From NCBI GenBank assembly GCA_006386115.1, contig VFIW01000083.1, positions 124,001 through 188,000 of the forward strand: 64,000 nucleotides of DNA. Reading direction: 5' to 3'. The DNA is from Globisporangium splendens. Its lineage: Eukaryota > Oomycota > Peronosporomycetes > Pythiales > Pythiaceae. Under the pieces are notes generated by a model. It saw nothing but the letters and a program-made list of their open reading frames with translations. It was not told where the DNA came from and ran no database searches. Made by a program: the position numbers and the translations under genes. Every line of letters starts with the position of its first letter. The first letter of the stretch is position 1. Positions 11,754-23,033 of the stretch are shown here, one piece after another.

Positions 11754-13168
11754 GTTTCGAATTACGGTGCAGCAGCGCCTGCCGATTTATGCGGAACAGA
11801 GCGCAATGGCGACTGGCACGCGCATGTGCACAATGTGCAATCGAGAGACTGGAGACCTCGTCGTACGAGAGGATGCGCAGTCACATACGCGCGCTGAGGA
11901 CGAGGACGGACAGACCTGCACATCCACAAACTGCAGCTCCTGGCGACCACATTCGCGAAGCGAAATGTGCGTAATCAACCTTTGTGGACGCGACTCGTAT
12001 AAATCAATATTGGGAATGCAGGTGAACATTTGCCTGCGTGACTTGAGGTCTTTAAGAAAGACAATGGACTCCACAATTCTGTTATTGATACTGTAAGCAA
12101 TCGTTTTACACGAAGGGTTGGTTGCGCTTAGTATTCGAAGGCTGGCTTGTTTCTGTTCGCGCGCTGAATCGCTGAGGTGTCTCGTGCGGAAGTAGTGGAG
12201 GTTCAAGGAACTCCACGGATTTAACGACTTGCCTGGTGCTTGTTGCAACACGTACGATAAGTGAGTCTCATTCTGTGCTTCCGCCACTCACCCTGTGGAT
12301 GCAGTGTGGTCGCACTCTGGGTTGATGAGAATCTGGGTGAGTCGTTCGATGTTTGTGGCCTCCGTTTGCTAAGACTGCATCTGTGCATAGCGCTGCATGC
12401 TCACCTGTGCTCGTGTCTTTTCTGTTTTCAAAGGTCAGTCACTTGCAAGTCGGTCCAAAGTTTGAAGTCCGCAAATCCAACGCATTGTTCAATTATTGTG
12501 GTCTAAGAACGACTCAGTTTTAGGACACCACAATTGTTCAATACTTTGATTTGAGTTAATAGAGAGGTTCAAGAAATTTGATCACAGCAGATATTTTGCT
12601 TGTAGATTGCAAACCCCGCCAAAGTCGATCGATCCATAATGATACAGCAAACCAACCAAATATATGATAAAATCCATACGTTGATCACCAAGCAAAACCT
12701 TTCAAAATACTACACCCCTCTCCAAAGACGATCTATGTTTCCGTTATGGTTGACACGCCTTCGTGAAGGCGCGCAGCTGGTCGTCATCTTCTCGCATTGG
12801 CCATAGGACAGTGAGCGCTTCGTCTTCGCACACAGTGATTTGCGCGACCTTTGAGATTTGTTGCTTCTGGTCGCCAAATGAAAAATGATAATAAACAAGC
12901 TTCTAAAGCAAACAGAAAACCTTGCTTGTTGTTGTCACGCATTGATCGATGCAAGTGAACGAGGTTTAATAAACAATTTTCCCAACCTCTCTAATTGTGC
13001 GAACCATCCATAACTTCGGTTAAAAGTTTGGACTAATTCACGTGTCAATGCCGCTTATAGTCATAAATACATTGAGCTTGCTTTACGGACTAGATATCTA
13101 ATCACTTACGGGATTTACACCCAAACACAAATGCGGCACTGTTTGACGCCAGTGAAGGTGACGACTGG
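11754..13168. other. Intergenic region without a supported gene
   Basis: Between two divergently transcribed genes (phosphoesterase B leftward, histone deacetylase rightward). Only short ORFs without domains occur. The stretch 12500-13100 is AT-rich. The promoters of both neighbours presumably lie here, but I could not identify a specific element. Confidence 0.5.
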
Positions 13169-15005
13169 ATGCCCATGTCCATGGAGACCTGTGCGTCTGC
13201 ACGCGCAGTGGCGGACGACGATGAAGCGTCTACAGACACCACGCGACAGCCTACACCACTGCCGATGCTGACGCGCTCCATGGTGCGCATGCAGCAATCC
13301 CAACAGGACGAACCTGTCGAAATCCCCACCGACGTCCTTCTTCACGCGTCCGATGCGCCAACACCCATTATTGGCGGCACCCGTACGGCATTCTTAAACA
13401 GCGCGCTCTGCAAGGGCCACGATATCGCGAGTCACCCCGAGTGCGTCGACCGCGTGCGCGTCGTACGGCAGCGCATCGCCGCCGACTTCCCCTCGGTCCT
13501 CGAGATCCAGGAGATCGCACCGATCACGAGACAGCGGCTGCTGCTCTTCCACACGCCCAAGCACGTGGATGCAATGTCAAACATCTTCGCCAGCGTTAAA
13601 AGCGCAAGCGAGAATACGCGGAAGAAGAGTGAAAGCAAAGTGCATCATATTGATGAGGACACGGCGATCGCAGTGGGGACAGAGGTCGCGGCGCTCACAG
13701 CGGCTGGCTCCGTCTGCGATGCCATCGATTTGGTTATGCGTAATGATGATGATGAAGATGGCGACAACGGCGATAATAGCCCCACGATGCGCATCGCGAA
13801 TGCGTTTTGTGGCGTGCGGCCGCCCGGTCACCACGCCGAGCCGCATCGCGCCATGGGCTTCTGCCTGTTTAACAACGTCGGCATCGGCGCATGCTACCTT
13901 TTGGACACGTTCCCCGACGTCATCGAGCGCGTGAGCATCGTGGACTTTGACGTGCACCACGGCAACGGCACGCAGGCCAAGTTCGCCTCCGAGGATTACC
14001 CGAACGTGCAGTACATTTCGACCCACCAGGCGCCGTTCTATCCGCACACGGGCAACGTCCACGAGCGCGGTGTGCACAGCAATATCCTGAACGTACCTCT
14101 TCGCGCGCGCACGGACTCTGTAGCGTTCCGGAGCGCGTTCGAGTCGCGCGTTCTGCCTGCGATGCACGCGTTTAAACCGGACTTTATCCTTATCTCGGCG
14201 GGCTTTGACGCGCACGCGCAGGACCCGCTGGCCGAGCTCGCGCTCGAGAGCGACGACTACTACTGGATGACACAGCAGATCGTCGATGTGGCCTGGAAAC
14301 ATGCGGCTGGCCGAGTCGTGTCGGTTCTGGAAGGAGGTACGTTTGTTGCTCACTTCGTGCTGTTGTTGTCGTGCGTTCGCTGTAGCGTCTCCGTGTTGAC
14401 TTGATAATCGCCCCCTGTTGTCTCTTGTGTCTGCCTGCCTGCCTGCATGCATGCATGCGTCTTCGTCTAGGATACCATCTCGATGCGCTTGCCGAGAGTG
14501 CTGCTGCCCATATGCGCGCGCTGATCGAGGGGGCCGTAGCGCCAAATCAGCGCGTCGTCGAAGAACAGCAACAGGACCACCACGCCATCGAGGAACTCGC
14601 TTCCGCCTTCGAGTCGTCGGTCACCGTCACCTCCGAAACGCCGCACAAGGTGAGCATTCTCCCCCTTCCTTGCGCTGTTGCTCTCATTCGCTCCGGTGTG
14701 CTTTCCCCCTGTACGTCGCCTCTGGATGGGCCACTCATTCGAACCCTCGCTGTTTTGTGTAGGAGCTGCGTCTTACGGTGCATTACAACGGCAAGGACAA
14801 GCTGCTGGTGCTCAAATCGCGGTCGCTCGACACGCTGCTCGTGCAGTGCAAACAGAAATTCAACCTCAAGGTGTCCAAGAAGAAGAAAGCAACGCAAACG
14901 ACCAACAAATCCTCATCCCACTCGCTTCACGATTGTCATGGCACGCTTATCACTCCCGCTCTCCTGCTCTCGCTACCCAACGACCAACACCTGTACCTGC
15001 GCTAA
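13169..15005 (+). CDS. Class II histone deacetylase with added C-terminal beta-grasp-like domain
   Basis: Three exons, 13169-14336, 14471-14649 and 14763-15005, joined by GTACGT and GTGAGC introns, give 529 residues. The deacetylase fold is complete: GVRPPGHHAEPHRAMGFC (active-site His pair), VDFDVHHGNGTQ (zinc Asp and His) and ISAGFDAHAQDP (zinc Asp), then VSVLEGGYHLDALAES across the first intron. This is the class II (HDA1/HDAC6-like) pattern, acting on acetyl-lysine of histones or other proteins. An Asp/Asn-rich insertion (NDDDEDGDNGDN) precedes the His motif. The third exon encodes about 80 residues (LRLTVHYNGKDKLLVLKS, LPNDQHLYLR) resembling a small beta-grasp or KHA/doublecortin-like module, which is not part of the catalytic fold. 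In-frame sequence continues upstream of ATG 13169 without another ATG. Confidence 0.88.
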
Positions 15006-15144
15006 GACATAATCGCAATACATCCCTCGTCGCCGCTCTTGGTCTCTTCATCCTTCATCCTCGTGCATGCGCTCTGTCTCCTAATAAATAGCACCACCGA
15101 ACCGAAACCATTCGCTGATCTGTCTGGCGTCTCATCCCCTCGTC

Positions 15145-15171
15145 GTCCGTCCGTCCGTCCGTCCGTCCGTC
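15145..15171. repeat. CCGT tetranucleotide microsatellite
   Basis: About seven tandem copies of the 4-base unit (read as GTCC/CCGT on the plus strand) lie between the histone deacetylase 3' end and the CPS gene. Confidence 0.85.
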
Positions 15172-15908
15172 CTTTCGTAGCTCCTCGTCGCGCATGCTGA
15201 TCAAGAACACCTGCGTCCGCTGCATTCCCCATTCTCGCGCTCCTGTCCATCCATTTCCCGTCGCACCGCCGCCACCAAAGACGCCGCCACGCGGCCACCA
15301 AACGCGACGGCGGCGACCGCGACGGCAGCTCCCTCCCCCTCAGGTACCCCACCTGCGCGGTAGCGCGCAAAAAGTGGAAAGAGCACCATAAGGCACCGCC
15401 AATCCGTCGACGCACGCGCGCCACTTAAACTGGTGCGGCCCGTTTCTGTGCTCTCCACGCCAGTCGCTCCCCTCACCCATCACTTCAAGGTGTTGTTGGA
15501 AACCGTTTGAAACTATTCTCACTTGCTTTCAGTATTAAAGTGTTTCAAACACACTGTGTTAAACCACACTCTTACAGACCTGGATCTGCTCATAATGCAC
15601 TGTTCTCTCACCGGCTTCTGTCAGAAGACCCAACAAAGCATGCATCTTACATTTTGTAAGCACACGTGCTTTGATTGGCCGGAATCGCACCCTGTTTTGC
15701 CTTCTGTCGCATAGAGAGGCTACGAAAACACGACGGAGACGCGGCACCAATCTTCGACGTCGAAGCTGCCCTTCCCAGCAGTTGAACTAAAACAGCCACC
15801 CTGCCTGGTGCCGCGCGCGCACTCAGACTGCCGACCAAGACTTTGCCTTTTGCCGGCTCGAGCGCAAGCAGCCTGCACCCTCTTTCTCAAGCGACACCCC
15901 CAGATCTC

Positions 15909-15931
15909 ATCACACACACACACACACACAC
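15909..15931. repeat. CA dinucleotide microsatellite in probable 5' leader
   Basis: About eleven CA units end six bases before ATG 15938 of the carbamoyl-phosphate synthase gene. Any length variation would change the leader immediately before the start codon. Confidence 0.85.
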
Positions 15932-15937
15932 TTCAAG

Positions 15938-18900
15938 ATGTCGTCACCGAATGCCCTTTCGCCCGTGGCCGCCGACTCGCTCTCGGGCATCCTGAGCCAC
16001 GAGCGCGGGACGCTCGTGCTCGCGGACGGCACCACCTACTCGGGGTTCTCGTTCGGCGCGCACACGAGCATGTCGGGCGAGGTGGTGTTCAACACGGGCA
16101 TGGTCGGGTACCCCGAGGCGCTCTCGGACCCGTCGTACCGCGGCCAGATCCTCGTGCTCACGTACCCGTTGATCGGCAACTACGGCGTGCCTGACATGAA
16201 CGTGCAGGATGAGTTTGGTCTGCCCAAGTACTTTGAGTCGAGCCACGTGCAGATCGCGGGTCTGATCGTGTCCGAGTACTCGTTCCAGCACTCGCACTGG
16301 AACGCCGTGACGTCGCTCGGCGACTGGTTGAAGCAGCACAACATCCCGGCGCTCTTTGGCATCGACACGCGCATGATCACGAAGCGCATCCGCTCGCTCG
16401 GCGCCGTGCTCGGCAAGATTGAGTTTCCGGGTCAGGCCATCGAGATCGACGACCCGAACAAGCAGAACCTCGTTGCGCTCGTCACGTCCAAGTCGGTCGC
16501 CGTGTACAACAAGGGCGGCGCGAGCAAGATCGTCGCGTTCGACTGCGGCATGAAGCACAACATCATCCGGTACCTCGCTGGCAAGGATGTCGAGCTCACG
16601 GTCGTGCCGTACGACTTTGACTTGAAGAACAGCGAGCTGCAGTACGATGGGATCTTTATCAGTAACGGTCCAGGTGACCCGGTGATGGCGACCAAGACCA
16701 TCGAGACGATCCGCTGGGCGATCTCGCTCGAGAACCCCAAGCCGATCTTCGGTATCTGTCTGGGCAACCAGATCTTGGCGCTCGCTGCGGGTGCCACGAC
16801 GTACAAGATGAAGTACGGCAACCGCGGTATGAACCAGCCGTGCATTGACATGCGCACGACGCGCTGCTACATCACGCCACAGAACCACGGGTTCGCCGTC
16901 GACTCCAAGACGCTGCCAGCGGGCTGGAAGACGTTCTTCATGAACGCCAACGACCACACGAACGAAGGCATCATCCACGAGACCAAGCCGTTCTTCTCGG
17001 TGCAGTTCCACCCAGAAGCGTGCGGTGGTCCAACGGACACGGCGTTCTTGTTCGACATGTTCCTGGAGAAGGTCACTGGCGCGCCGCAAAAGCTCACGCT
17101 GCTCGACACGACGCTCTACGACCGTCCACGCTTCACCAAGGTGCTGCTGCTCGGCTCGGGCGGTCTCTCGATCGGTCAAGCCGGTGAGTTCGATTACTCG
17201 GGCTCGCAAGCCATCAAGGCGCTTCGTGAAGAAGGTGTGCACGTGATCCTCGTGAACCCGAACATCGCGACGGTGCAGACGTCCAAGGGTCTCGCCGACA
17301 AGGTGTACTTTGTGCCTGTACGCGCTGAGACCGTGCTCGAGATCATCAAGAAGGAGAAGCCTGACGGTATCTTGGTCAGCATGGGTGGTCAGACCGCGCT
17401 CAGCGTCGGTATTGAGTTGTACCTCAACGGTGACCTGGAGCGCCACAACGTGCGCGTCATGGGTACGCAGATCGAGTCGATCATCGACACGGAAGATCGC
17501 GAAAAGTTCTCGGCCAAGCTCGCGGAGATCGGTGAGACCATTGCGTTGAGCCAGCCTGCGACCACGATCGAGGAAGCCATCGCCGCTGCCAACAGCATCG
17601 GGTACCCTGTGCTCGTGCGCTCGGCGTTCGCGCTCGGCGGTCTCGGCTCGGGCTTCGCGGCCAACGACGAAGAACTGCGCGTGCTGGCGACCAAGGCGCT
17701 CCACGGCTCGGCGTCCAAGGGTCAGATCAAGCAGATCTTGATCGACCAGGACCTGCGTGGCTGGAAGGAAGTCGAGTACGAAGTGGTGCGTGATGCCAAA
17801 GACAACTGCATCACGGTGTGTAACATGGAGAACTTTGACCCATTGGGCATTCACACGGGCGACTCGATCGTCGTCGCGCCATCGCAGACGCTCTCGAACA
17901 GCGAGTACTTCAAGCTGCGTTCGACGGCGCAGAAGGTCGTGCGCCACTTGAACATTGTCGGCGAGTGTAACATCCAGTACGCGTTGGACCCACACTCGGA
18001 GCGCTACTGCATCATCGAAGTGAACGCGCGTCTGTCGCGCTCGAGTGCGTTGGCGTCCAAGGCCACAGGGTACCCGCTGGCGTACGTGGCGACCAAGATC
18101 TCGCTCGGCATTGACCTCGTCAACATCAAGAACAGCGTGACCAAGACGACGACGGCGTGCTTCGAGCCAAGTTTGGACTACTGTGTCGTCAAGATGCCGC
18201 GTTGGGACCTCAAGAAGTTCTCGCGCGTGTCGAACGATCTCGGAAGTTACATGCTCTCGGTCGGTGAAGTCATGTCGGTCGGCCGCAACTTCGAAGAGTG
18301 TATCCAGAAGGCCGTGCGCATGGTGAACCCGAACCTGGACGGCTTGAACGGCAACGCCGTGGACTACGAGACGAACCCAGCGATCCTGGACGAGCAGCTC
18401 AAACACCCGACGGACGAGCGTCTGTTCTACTTGATGGCAGCGCTCGACACGGGCTACACGGTGGATCGCATCCACGACCTCACGAAGATCGATCGCTGGT
18501 TCCTGTCGAAACTCAACCGCATCTCGATCCTGCGTCGCTCGATCCCAACGTACTCGCTCGAGACGATCGACGAGCGCGTGCTGCGTGTGCTCAAGGTGAA
18601 CGGTTTCTCGGATCGCCAGATCGCGGCCGAGTGGAAGAACGTGACGGAGATGCAGGTGCGCACTCGCCGAAAGCAGCTGAACGTTCTCCCGTGCGTCAAG
18701 CAGATCGACACGTTGGCTGCCGAGTTCCCAGCGCAGACCAACTACCTGTACATGACCTACGGTGGCTCGGAGAACGACATCCCAAAGAGCGACGATGGTG
18801 TCGTCGTGCTCGGTTGTGGTCCATACTGCATCGGTTCGTCGGTCGAGTTCGATTGGTGCGCTGTGAGCTCTGTGCGCACGATCCGCGAAGTGGGCAAGCC

Positions 18901-20401
18901 TGCGATCGTCGTCAACTGCAACCCGGAGACCGTGAGTACCGACTACGACGAGAGCGACCGCTTGTACTTCGAAGAGCTGACCTTGGAGCGCGCGTTGGAT
19001 ATCTACGACCGAGAGACCCCAGAAGGTGTGATCGTGTCGGTCGGTGGTCAGATCCCAAACAACCTGGCCATGCCGCTGCAGAAGGCTGGCGTGAACATCC
19101 TTGGCACGCACCCAGAGAGCATCGACCGCTGTGAAGACCGCAACCGCTTCTCGGCGCTGTTGGATACCTTGGGCGTGGACCAGCCTCGCTGGGCCGAAGT
19201 CAAGGGCTTGCAGTCGGCGTTGGACTTCTCAGCCGAAGTCGGATACCCTGTGCTCGTGCGTCCAAGTTACGTGCTCTCGGGTGCCGGTATGATCGTCGCG
19301 TCGGACGCCAAGCAGCTCAGCGTGTACCTGAGCAGCGACTCGGTCAAGATCTCGCGCTCGGTCAGCATCTCCAAGTTTATCCTGAACGCCAAGGAAGTCG
19401 AGTTCGACGGTGTCGCCAAGGACGGTACGATCATCAACTACGCCATCTCGGAGCACGTCGAGAACGCCGGTGTCCACTCGGGTGATGCCACGTTGGTGCT
19501 CCCAGCACAGAAACTGTACGTCGGTACGATCAAGCAAGTGAAGCGCATTGCCAGCGCTATCGCGAGCGCGCTCAACATCACGGGTCCGTTCAACATCCAG
19601 TTGATGGCGCGTGATAACGACGTCAAGGTGATTGAGTGCAACCTGCGCGCGTCGCGTACGTTCCCGTTCATCTCGAAGACCTTTGACTTGAACTTTATCA
19701 ACCTCGCGACCAAGGCCATGCTCGGATTGCCAGTCAAGTCCGTGCCGATCGCGCTGACCGATATCGACTACGTCGGCGTCAAGGCGCCGCAGTTTTCGTT
19801 CACGCGTCTCCACGGCGCCGATCCAACCCTCGGTGTTGAGATGGCGTCGACGGGTGAAGTCGCGTGCTTCGGTACCGACATGCACGAAGCGTACCTCAAG
19901 GCGTTGATCAGTGCGGGTTTCAAGATGCCGAAGGAGAAGAAGGTGCTGATCTCGATCGGGCACGATCACATCAAGCGCGAGTTTGTCGACAGTGCCAAGA
20001 TCCTGGAGCAGATGGGCTACGAGATCTTTGCGACCCCGGGCACGGCAGCTCACCTGAAGGAGCACGGCGTGGCTGCGACGGTGCTGCACAAGCCATGCGA
20101 GCAGGACAAGTCGCTGCCAAACGTGATCGATTACATCTCCAAGGGTAAGATTGAATTGGTGATCAACGTGCCGGAAGGCTCCAACAACGAAGAGCTCTCG
20201 AGCGGTTACCTGATCCGCCGTGCGGCCGTGGACTTTGGCGTCTCGCTCATCAACAACATCAAGTGCGCCGTGCTCTTCGCGCAAGCCATCCAGAAGGTCA
20301 AGAAGCTCGAGATCTGCAACATCTCGGAGTACTACGCGATGCCGACGATCGGCTGGCGCCCAGGCCAGAAGCTCTCGGCGCGCAAGATGTCGATCTGCTA
20401 A
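15938..20401 (+). CDS. Carbamoyl-phosphate synthase, glutamine-dependent, fused small and large subunits
   Basis: Intronless ORF of 1487 residues. Residues 1-375 form the small (amidotransferase) subunit: the nucleophile is Cys274 in GICLGNQ, with His358 and Glu360 in QFHPEA, so ammonia should come from glutamine. Residues 390-1370 are the two ATP-grasp synthase halves (LLLGSGGLSIGQAGEFDYSG; VLGCGPYCIGSSVEFDW). Residues from about 1370 form the MGS-like allosteric domain (LISIGHDHIKREF, FATPGTAAHL). The product, carbamoyl phosphate, feeds pyrimidine or arginine synthesis. There is no dihydroorotase or aspartate transcarbamoylase part, unlike animal CAD, and no obvious mitochondrial presequence. 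Codon use is strongly biased and G+C-rich, which suggests high expression and explains long antisense ORFs across the gene. Confidence 0.96.
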   Translation: MSSPNALSPVAADSLSGILSHERGTLVLADGTTYSGFSFGAHTSMSGEVVFNTGMVGYPEALSDPSYRGQILVLTYPLIGNYGVPDMNVQDEFGLPKYFESSHVQIAGLIVSEYSFQHSHWNAVTSLGDWLKQHNIPALFGIDTRMITKRIRSLGAVLGKIEFPGQAIEIDDPNKQNLVALVTSKSVAVYNKGGASKIVAFDCGMKHNIIRYLAGKDVELTVVPYDFDLKNSELQYDGIFISNGPGDPVMATKTIETIRWAISLENPKPIFGICLGNQILALAAGATTYKMKYGNRGMNQPCIDMRTTRCYITPQNHGFAVDSKTLPAGWKTFFMNANDHTNEGIIHETKPFFSVQFHPEACGGPTDTAFLFDMFLEKVTGAPQKLTLLDTTLYDRPRFTKVLLLGSGGLSIGQAGEFDYSGSQAIKALREEGVHVILVNPNIATVQTSKGLADKVYFVPVRAETVLEIIKKEKPDGILVSMGGQTALSVGIELYLNGDLERHNVRVMGTQIESIIDTEDREKFSAKLAEIGETIALSQPATTIEEAIAAANSIGYPVLVRSAFALGGLGSGFAANDEELRVLATKALHGSASKGQIKQILIDQDLRGWKEVEYEVVRDAKDNCITVCNMENFDPLGIHTGDSIVVAPSQTLSNSEYFKLRSTAQKVVRHLNIVGECNIQYALDPHSERYCIIEVNARLSRSSALASKATGYPLAYVATKISLGIDLVNIKNSVTKTTTACFEPSLDYCVVKMPRWDLKKFSRVSNDLGSYMLSVGEVMSVGRNFEECIQKAVRMVNPNLDGLNGNAVDYETNPAILDEQLKHPTDERLFYLMAALDTGYTVDRIHDLTKIDRWFLSKLNRISILRRSIPTYSLETIDERVLRVLKVNGFSDRQIAAEWKNVTEMQVRTRRKQLNVLPCVKQIDTLAAEFPAQTNYLYMTYGGSENDIPKSDDGVVVLGCGPYCIGSSVEFDWCAVSSVRTIREVGKPAIVVNCNPETVSTDYDESDRLYFEELTLERALDIYDRETPEGVIVSVGGQIPNNLAMPLQKAGVNILGTHPESIDRCEDRNRFSALLDTLGVDQPRWAEVKGLQSALDFSAEVGYPVLVRPSYVLSGAGMIVASDAKQLSVYLSSDSVKISRSVSISKFILNAKEVEFDGVAKDGTIINYAISEHVENAGVHSGDATLVLPAQKLYVGTIKQVKRIASAIASALNITGPFNIQLMARDNDVKVIECNLRASRTFPFISKTFDLNFINLATKAMLGLPVKSVPIALTDIDYVGVKAPQFSFTRLHGADPTLGVEMASTGEVACFGTDMHEAYLKALISAGFKMPKEKKVLISIGHDHIKREFVDSAKILEQMGYEIFATPGTAAHLKEHGVAATVLHKPCEQDKSLPNVIDYISKGKIELVINVPEGSNNEELSSGYLIRRAAVDFGVSLINNIKCAVLFAQAIQKVKKLEICNISEYYAMPTIGWRPGQKLSARKMSIC

Positions 20402-20906
20402 GTGTCGATGACCCTTCCCAGCTTTGACCAAGACGCGTTCGCAGCATGCGGCCACTCTTGCTCTCTATTTTATCTTCTGTTCATTTCTTGTGCTCCCGCG
20501 TGCTCCATTTGTAAAGAAAAACTTGCATTGCTTTCTCGTTTCGCGTCGCTTGAGTGTCTTCTTTGCATGGGGGCGACCGACAAGAGCAGCGACGTCCGTT
20601 AGAGTGGGCGGCGTGTCTGCGATGGCATCTTGTAGCGTGGGGTGCGTCGTCGGCGTTGACACTTTCCGTGTGCAGTCTTCAGTGCGATAGTGTTCACTAG
20701 AAGTATTTATCAATCTCGTATTTATTCCAACATTAAAGTTTATTTATTCCTTCGCACTTCGTCTCGCCATTTGCCTCTCTCTCTCTCTCTGCGTTGCGTT
20801 TTCAAATGAGCTCCAAAGCTCCATCATGGTTTCACTCGTTTACAGTGTGCTGTGAGTCACATGGACACATTGTCCACCTCGCCCATCAGCCACGAAGTGT
20901 CCACCT
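20402..20906. other. Convergent 3' intergenic region
   Basis: Between the CPS gene (+) and the membrane LRR gene (-), which converge. AT-rich, probably carrying both 3' ends; a short CT repeat lies near 20778-20790. No gene seen. Confidence 0.5.
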
Positions 20907-23033
20907 CTAGGCGACACAAATCACACGGGTCGTGTCAAACGTGGCTGTGCGTTTCTTCGCGAGCACGTCCTGGCAGAGCGGCGTGCCCACAGCGAAGACG
21001 CGCGTGTGCGAGAGCACCTCGGGCGTTACGAGCCACTCGGGCAAGTCCACAAGCAGCGACCGCGAGAACGACATGATGCGCAGCGAGTCGGTCACGACAA
21101 AGTCCCGAGCGTCGGCTTCGCTTGAAGTCTCGACGATCGAGGTGAGTGGATTGCGACTCAGGTCGAGGACAGCGAGCGCAGGCCATGCGAACAGCGACTT
21201 TGGTATCTGTACGATGCGGTTGCCCTGCAGCAGCAGATTCACGGGCGTCAGGCGATGAAACACGTCCGGGATGCTCTCGAGCGCGTTGTTCCGCAGATTG
21301 AGGCTCGCGCACCGCGGCCACTTCGTGTCCAGGTCCACGGGGAGGCAGGTTAGATTGCACGCTTCGATGCGGATCTCGAGTAGATTCGTGGGGAAATCTG
21401 TGGATGCAACGAGCCCTGGGGGTAGTATCGGCGCTTTGTGTGGATCGCGCTCGTCGAAGGGCAACGCCACGGCGACCAGTGCCAGCGAGTGCATGTTTGG
21501 GTGGTGCGTGTTCGTCAGCGCTGCGTTGACGTCCCACTCGGCAAGCGATCCGTTCTGGATCGTCAACCGGATCAATGCGTGGAAATTGTGCAGCGTTGGC
21601 GGGATGGAGAGTTTTGGGATATTGGCGAAATTCAGTGTCAGCAGCGTCGATGGCTCGATTTGCGACCAGACCGCTTCGATCTCGAGTGCAGACCCAGTGA
21701 GCGTCGCGTATTCCGGTTGCTGCCGCACATCGATGTCGAGGAGACTGCTAGCCTGCTTCTGTGTTAGCCACGGCCGCACGACCACACGACACCCAGGCAC
21801 AGGCTGGCTGTGATCTGCTTGCAAGTGCAGCGCCAGGATCGTGATTCCCCAAAGCACCATGCCCCCATCCACGAGCCGAACGAGCCCCTCCAGAACTGGA
21901 ACCAACGCCATGTTATTTCCTGAGGTATCAGTAGCGCTAATATCATGCTTGGCACTGACGCCATCACTGGGCTTCAGTGTCGCGGCCGGTTGCACCGCGA
22001 GCGCTTTGATGTGCTCGACGCAAGACAGCAGGCTGAGCGAGAACACGATGCGCATCCCGAGATCGAGCCACGATTGCACAGGCAGCAGCTGGAACTCGTT
22101 CCACCAGTTGACGATCCACACGTCGTCCTCCCAGCTCGCAGGTGTAAAGTTGGTCGTGCTGAAGTCGTACGCGGGGAGGTACGTGATCGCGAGACTCACG
22201 GGCACGCCCACGGTCGCCGTGAAGTCCAGGAGCACGTCGCAGCACAGCAAGAGCAGCCGCATGAACTGCCGGCCGCTCTCGTCTTTCTTCCGGAAGTAGA
22301 CCAGGATCAGTGGTGTCGACCAACAATTGAGCGTCAGGAGAACGACGTAGAAGCGGTTGAGCGCGAGTCGAGGCACGTGGCGACTCATCTGGTACGCCTG
22401 GACGGACTGCAGTACGGTCTCGAGCACTTCACGCGCGAGGAACTGCACACCAAAGTACGGACTCGTGGTGCTCCTGGAGCACCAGAAGTACTCCCAAGAC
22501 GGGCGCCACTTGGACGATCCAATGGTAACAACCTCGTTGCTCTGCTTTGGCGTCTTCTTAGCCTTGTGTGGCTGCGTGAGCACCCATTCGCTGTCGCGCA
22601 CCGACCACAGTATCATTTGGCCGAGGCACCATGCGTGCATTGCAGCCAACAGAGCATAGCACACCGCGACGATCGGAAAGTAGGAGAGCGAGACTGTCGA
22701 AACGCTGTACAGCGAGAGATTTTGACTGAGCCATGTGTCTGGGAGCGTTGCATACACCGCGGCCATGACTGCGCCAAAGGCAGCGCACACGAGGTGCAAC
22801 CCTGCGAGCGTGGTCCAGAGGATGGGCAGCGTGCATACGCGGTGGTGCGTGAGCACGACTTGCGCCATGGATGGGGGTTTCCGCGGCGACGCCACAGCCA
22901 CAACGCGCGTAATGCTCGTCGCAGGAGGCAGCACGGGGAGAAGATGACGACTCTTCTCAGTCTTGGCGGCCATGCTTACTACCTTGGTCATAATCACCTT
23001 GCACGTAACCAAGGTGTGGCGTCTTGATGGCAA
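20907..23033 (-). CDS. Multi-pass membrane protein with C-terminal leucine-rich repeats
   Basis: Single-exon ORF of up to 708 residues. In-frame ATGs at codons 15 and 21 are better start candidates than codon 1. The N-terminal 400 residues hold about six hydrophobic segments, for example WTTLAGLHLVCAAFGAVMAA, FPIVAVCYALLAAMHAWCL, FYVVLLTLNCWSTPLILVYF and GGMVLWGITILALHL. The C-terminal third is a run of leucine-rich repeats (LNFANIPKLSIPPTLHNFHA; SLNLRNNALESIPDVFHRL; LAVLDLSRNPLTSI). Families with this layout are common in oomycetes, but I know of no assigned function; recognition or scaffolding at a membrane is a guess. A Gly/Ser-poor, Cys-containing end (PLCQDVLAKK) resembles an LRR cap. 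Confidence 0.75.
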   Translation of the reverse strand: MPSRRHTLVTCKVIMTKVVSMAAKTEKSRHLLPVLPPATSITRVVAVASPRKPPSMAQVVLTHHRVCTLPILWTTLAGLHLVCAAFGAVMAAVYATLPDTWLSQNLSLYSVSTVSLSYFPIVAVCYALLAAMHAWCLGQMILWSVRDSEWVLTQPHKAKKTPKQSNEVVTIGSSKWRPSWEYFWCSRSTTSPYFGVQFLAREVLETVLQSVQAYQMSRHVPRLALNRFYVVLLTLNCWSTPLILVYFRKKDESGRQFMRLLLLCCDVLLDFTATVGVPVSLAITYLPAYDFSTTNFTPASWEDDVWIVNWWNEFQLLPVQSWLDLGMRIVFSLSLLSCVEHIKALAVQPAATLKPSDGVSAKHDISATDTSGNNMALVPVLEGLVRLVDGGMVLWGITILALHLQADHSQPVPGCRVVVRPWLTQKQASSLLDIDVRQQPEYATLTGSALEIEAVWSQIEPSTLLTLNFANIPKLSIPPTLHNFHALIRLTIQNGSLAEWDVNAALTNTHHPNMHSLALVAVALPFDERDPHKAPILPPGLVASTDFPTNLLEIRIEACNLTCLPVDLDTKWPRCASLNLRNNALESIPDVFHRLTPVNLLLQGNRIVQIPKSLFAWPALAVLDLSRNPLTSIVETSSEADARDFVVTDSLRIMSFSRSLLVDLPEWLVTPEVLSHTRVFAVGTPLCQDVLAKKRTATFDTTRVICVA

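Larger units (their letters stand above)
15006..15937. other. Intergenic region upstream of carbamoyl-phosphate synthase
   Basis: No gene is supported. It holds a (CCGT)n tetranucleotide tract at about 15145-15171 and a (CA)n tract at about 15909-15931 that ends a few bases before the CPS start codon, so that tract is probably in the 5' leader of the CPS mRNA. No clear promoter motif was recognised. Confidence 0.5.

Noticed and set aside
15944..19111. Antisense ORF of 1055 codons opposite the CPS gene
   Set aside because: It is a by-product of the strong codon bias of the sense gene; it has no recognisable domain and a low-complexity composition rich in Arg, His, Val and Asp.
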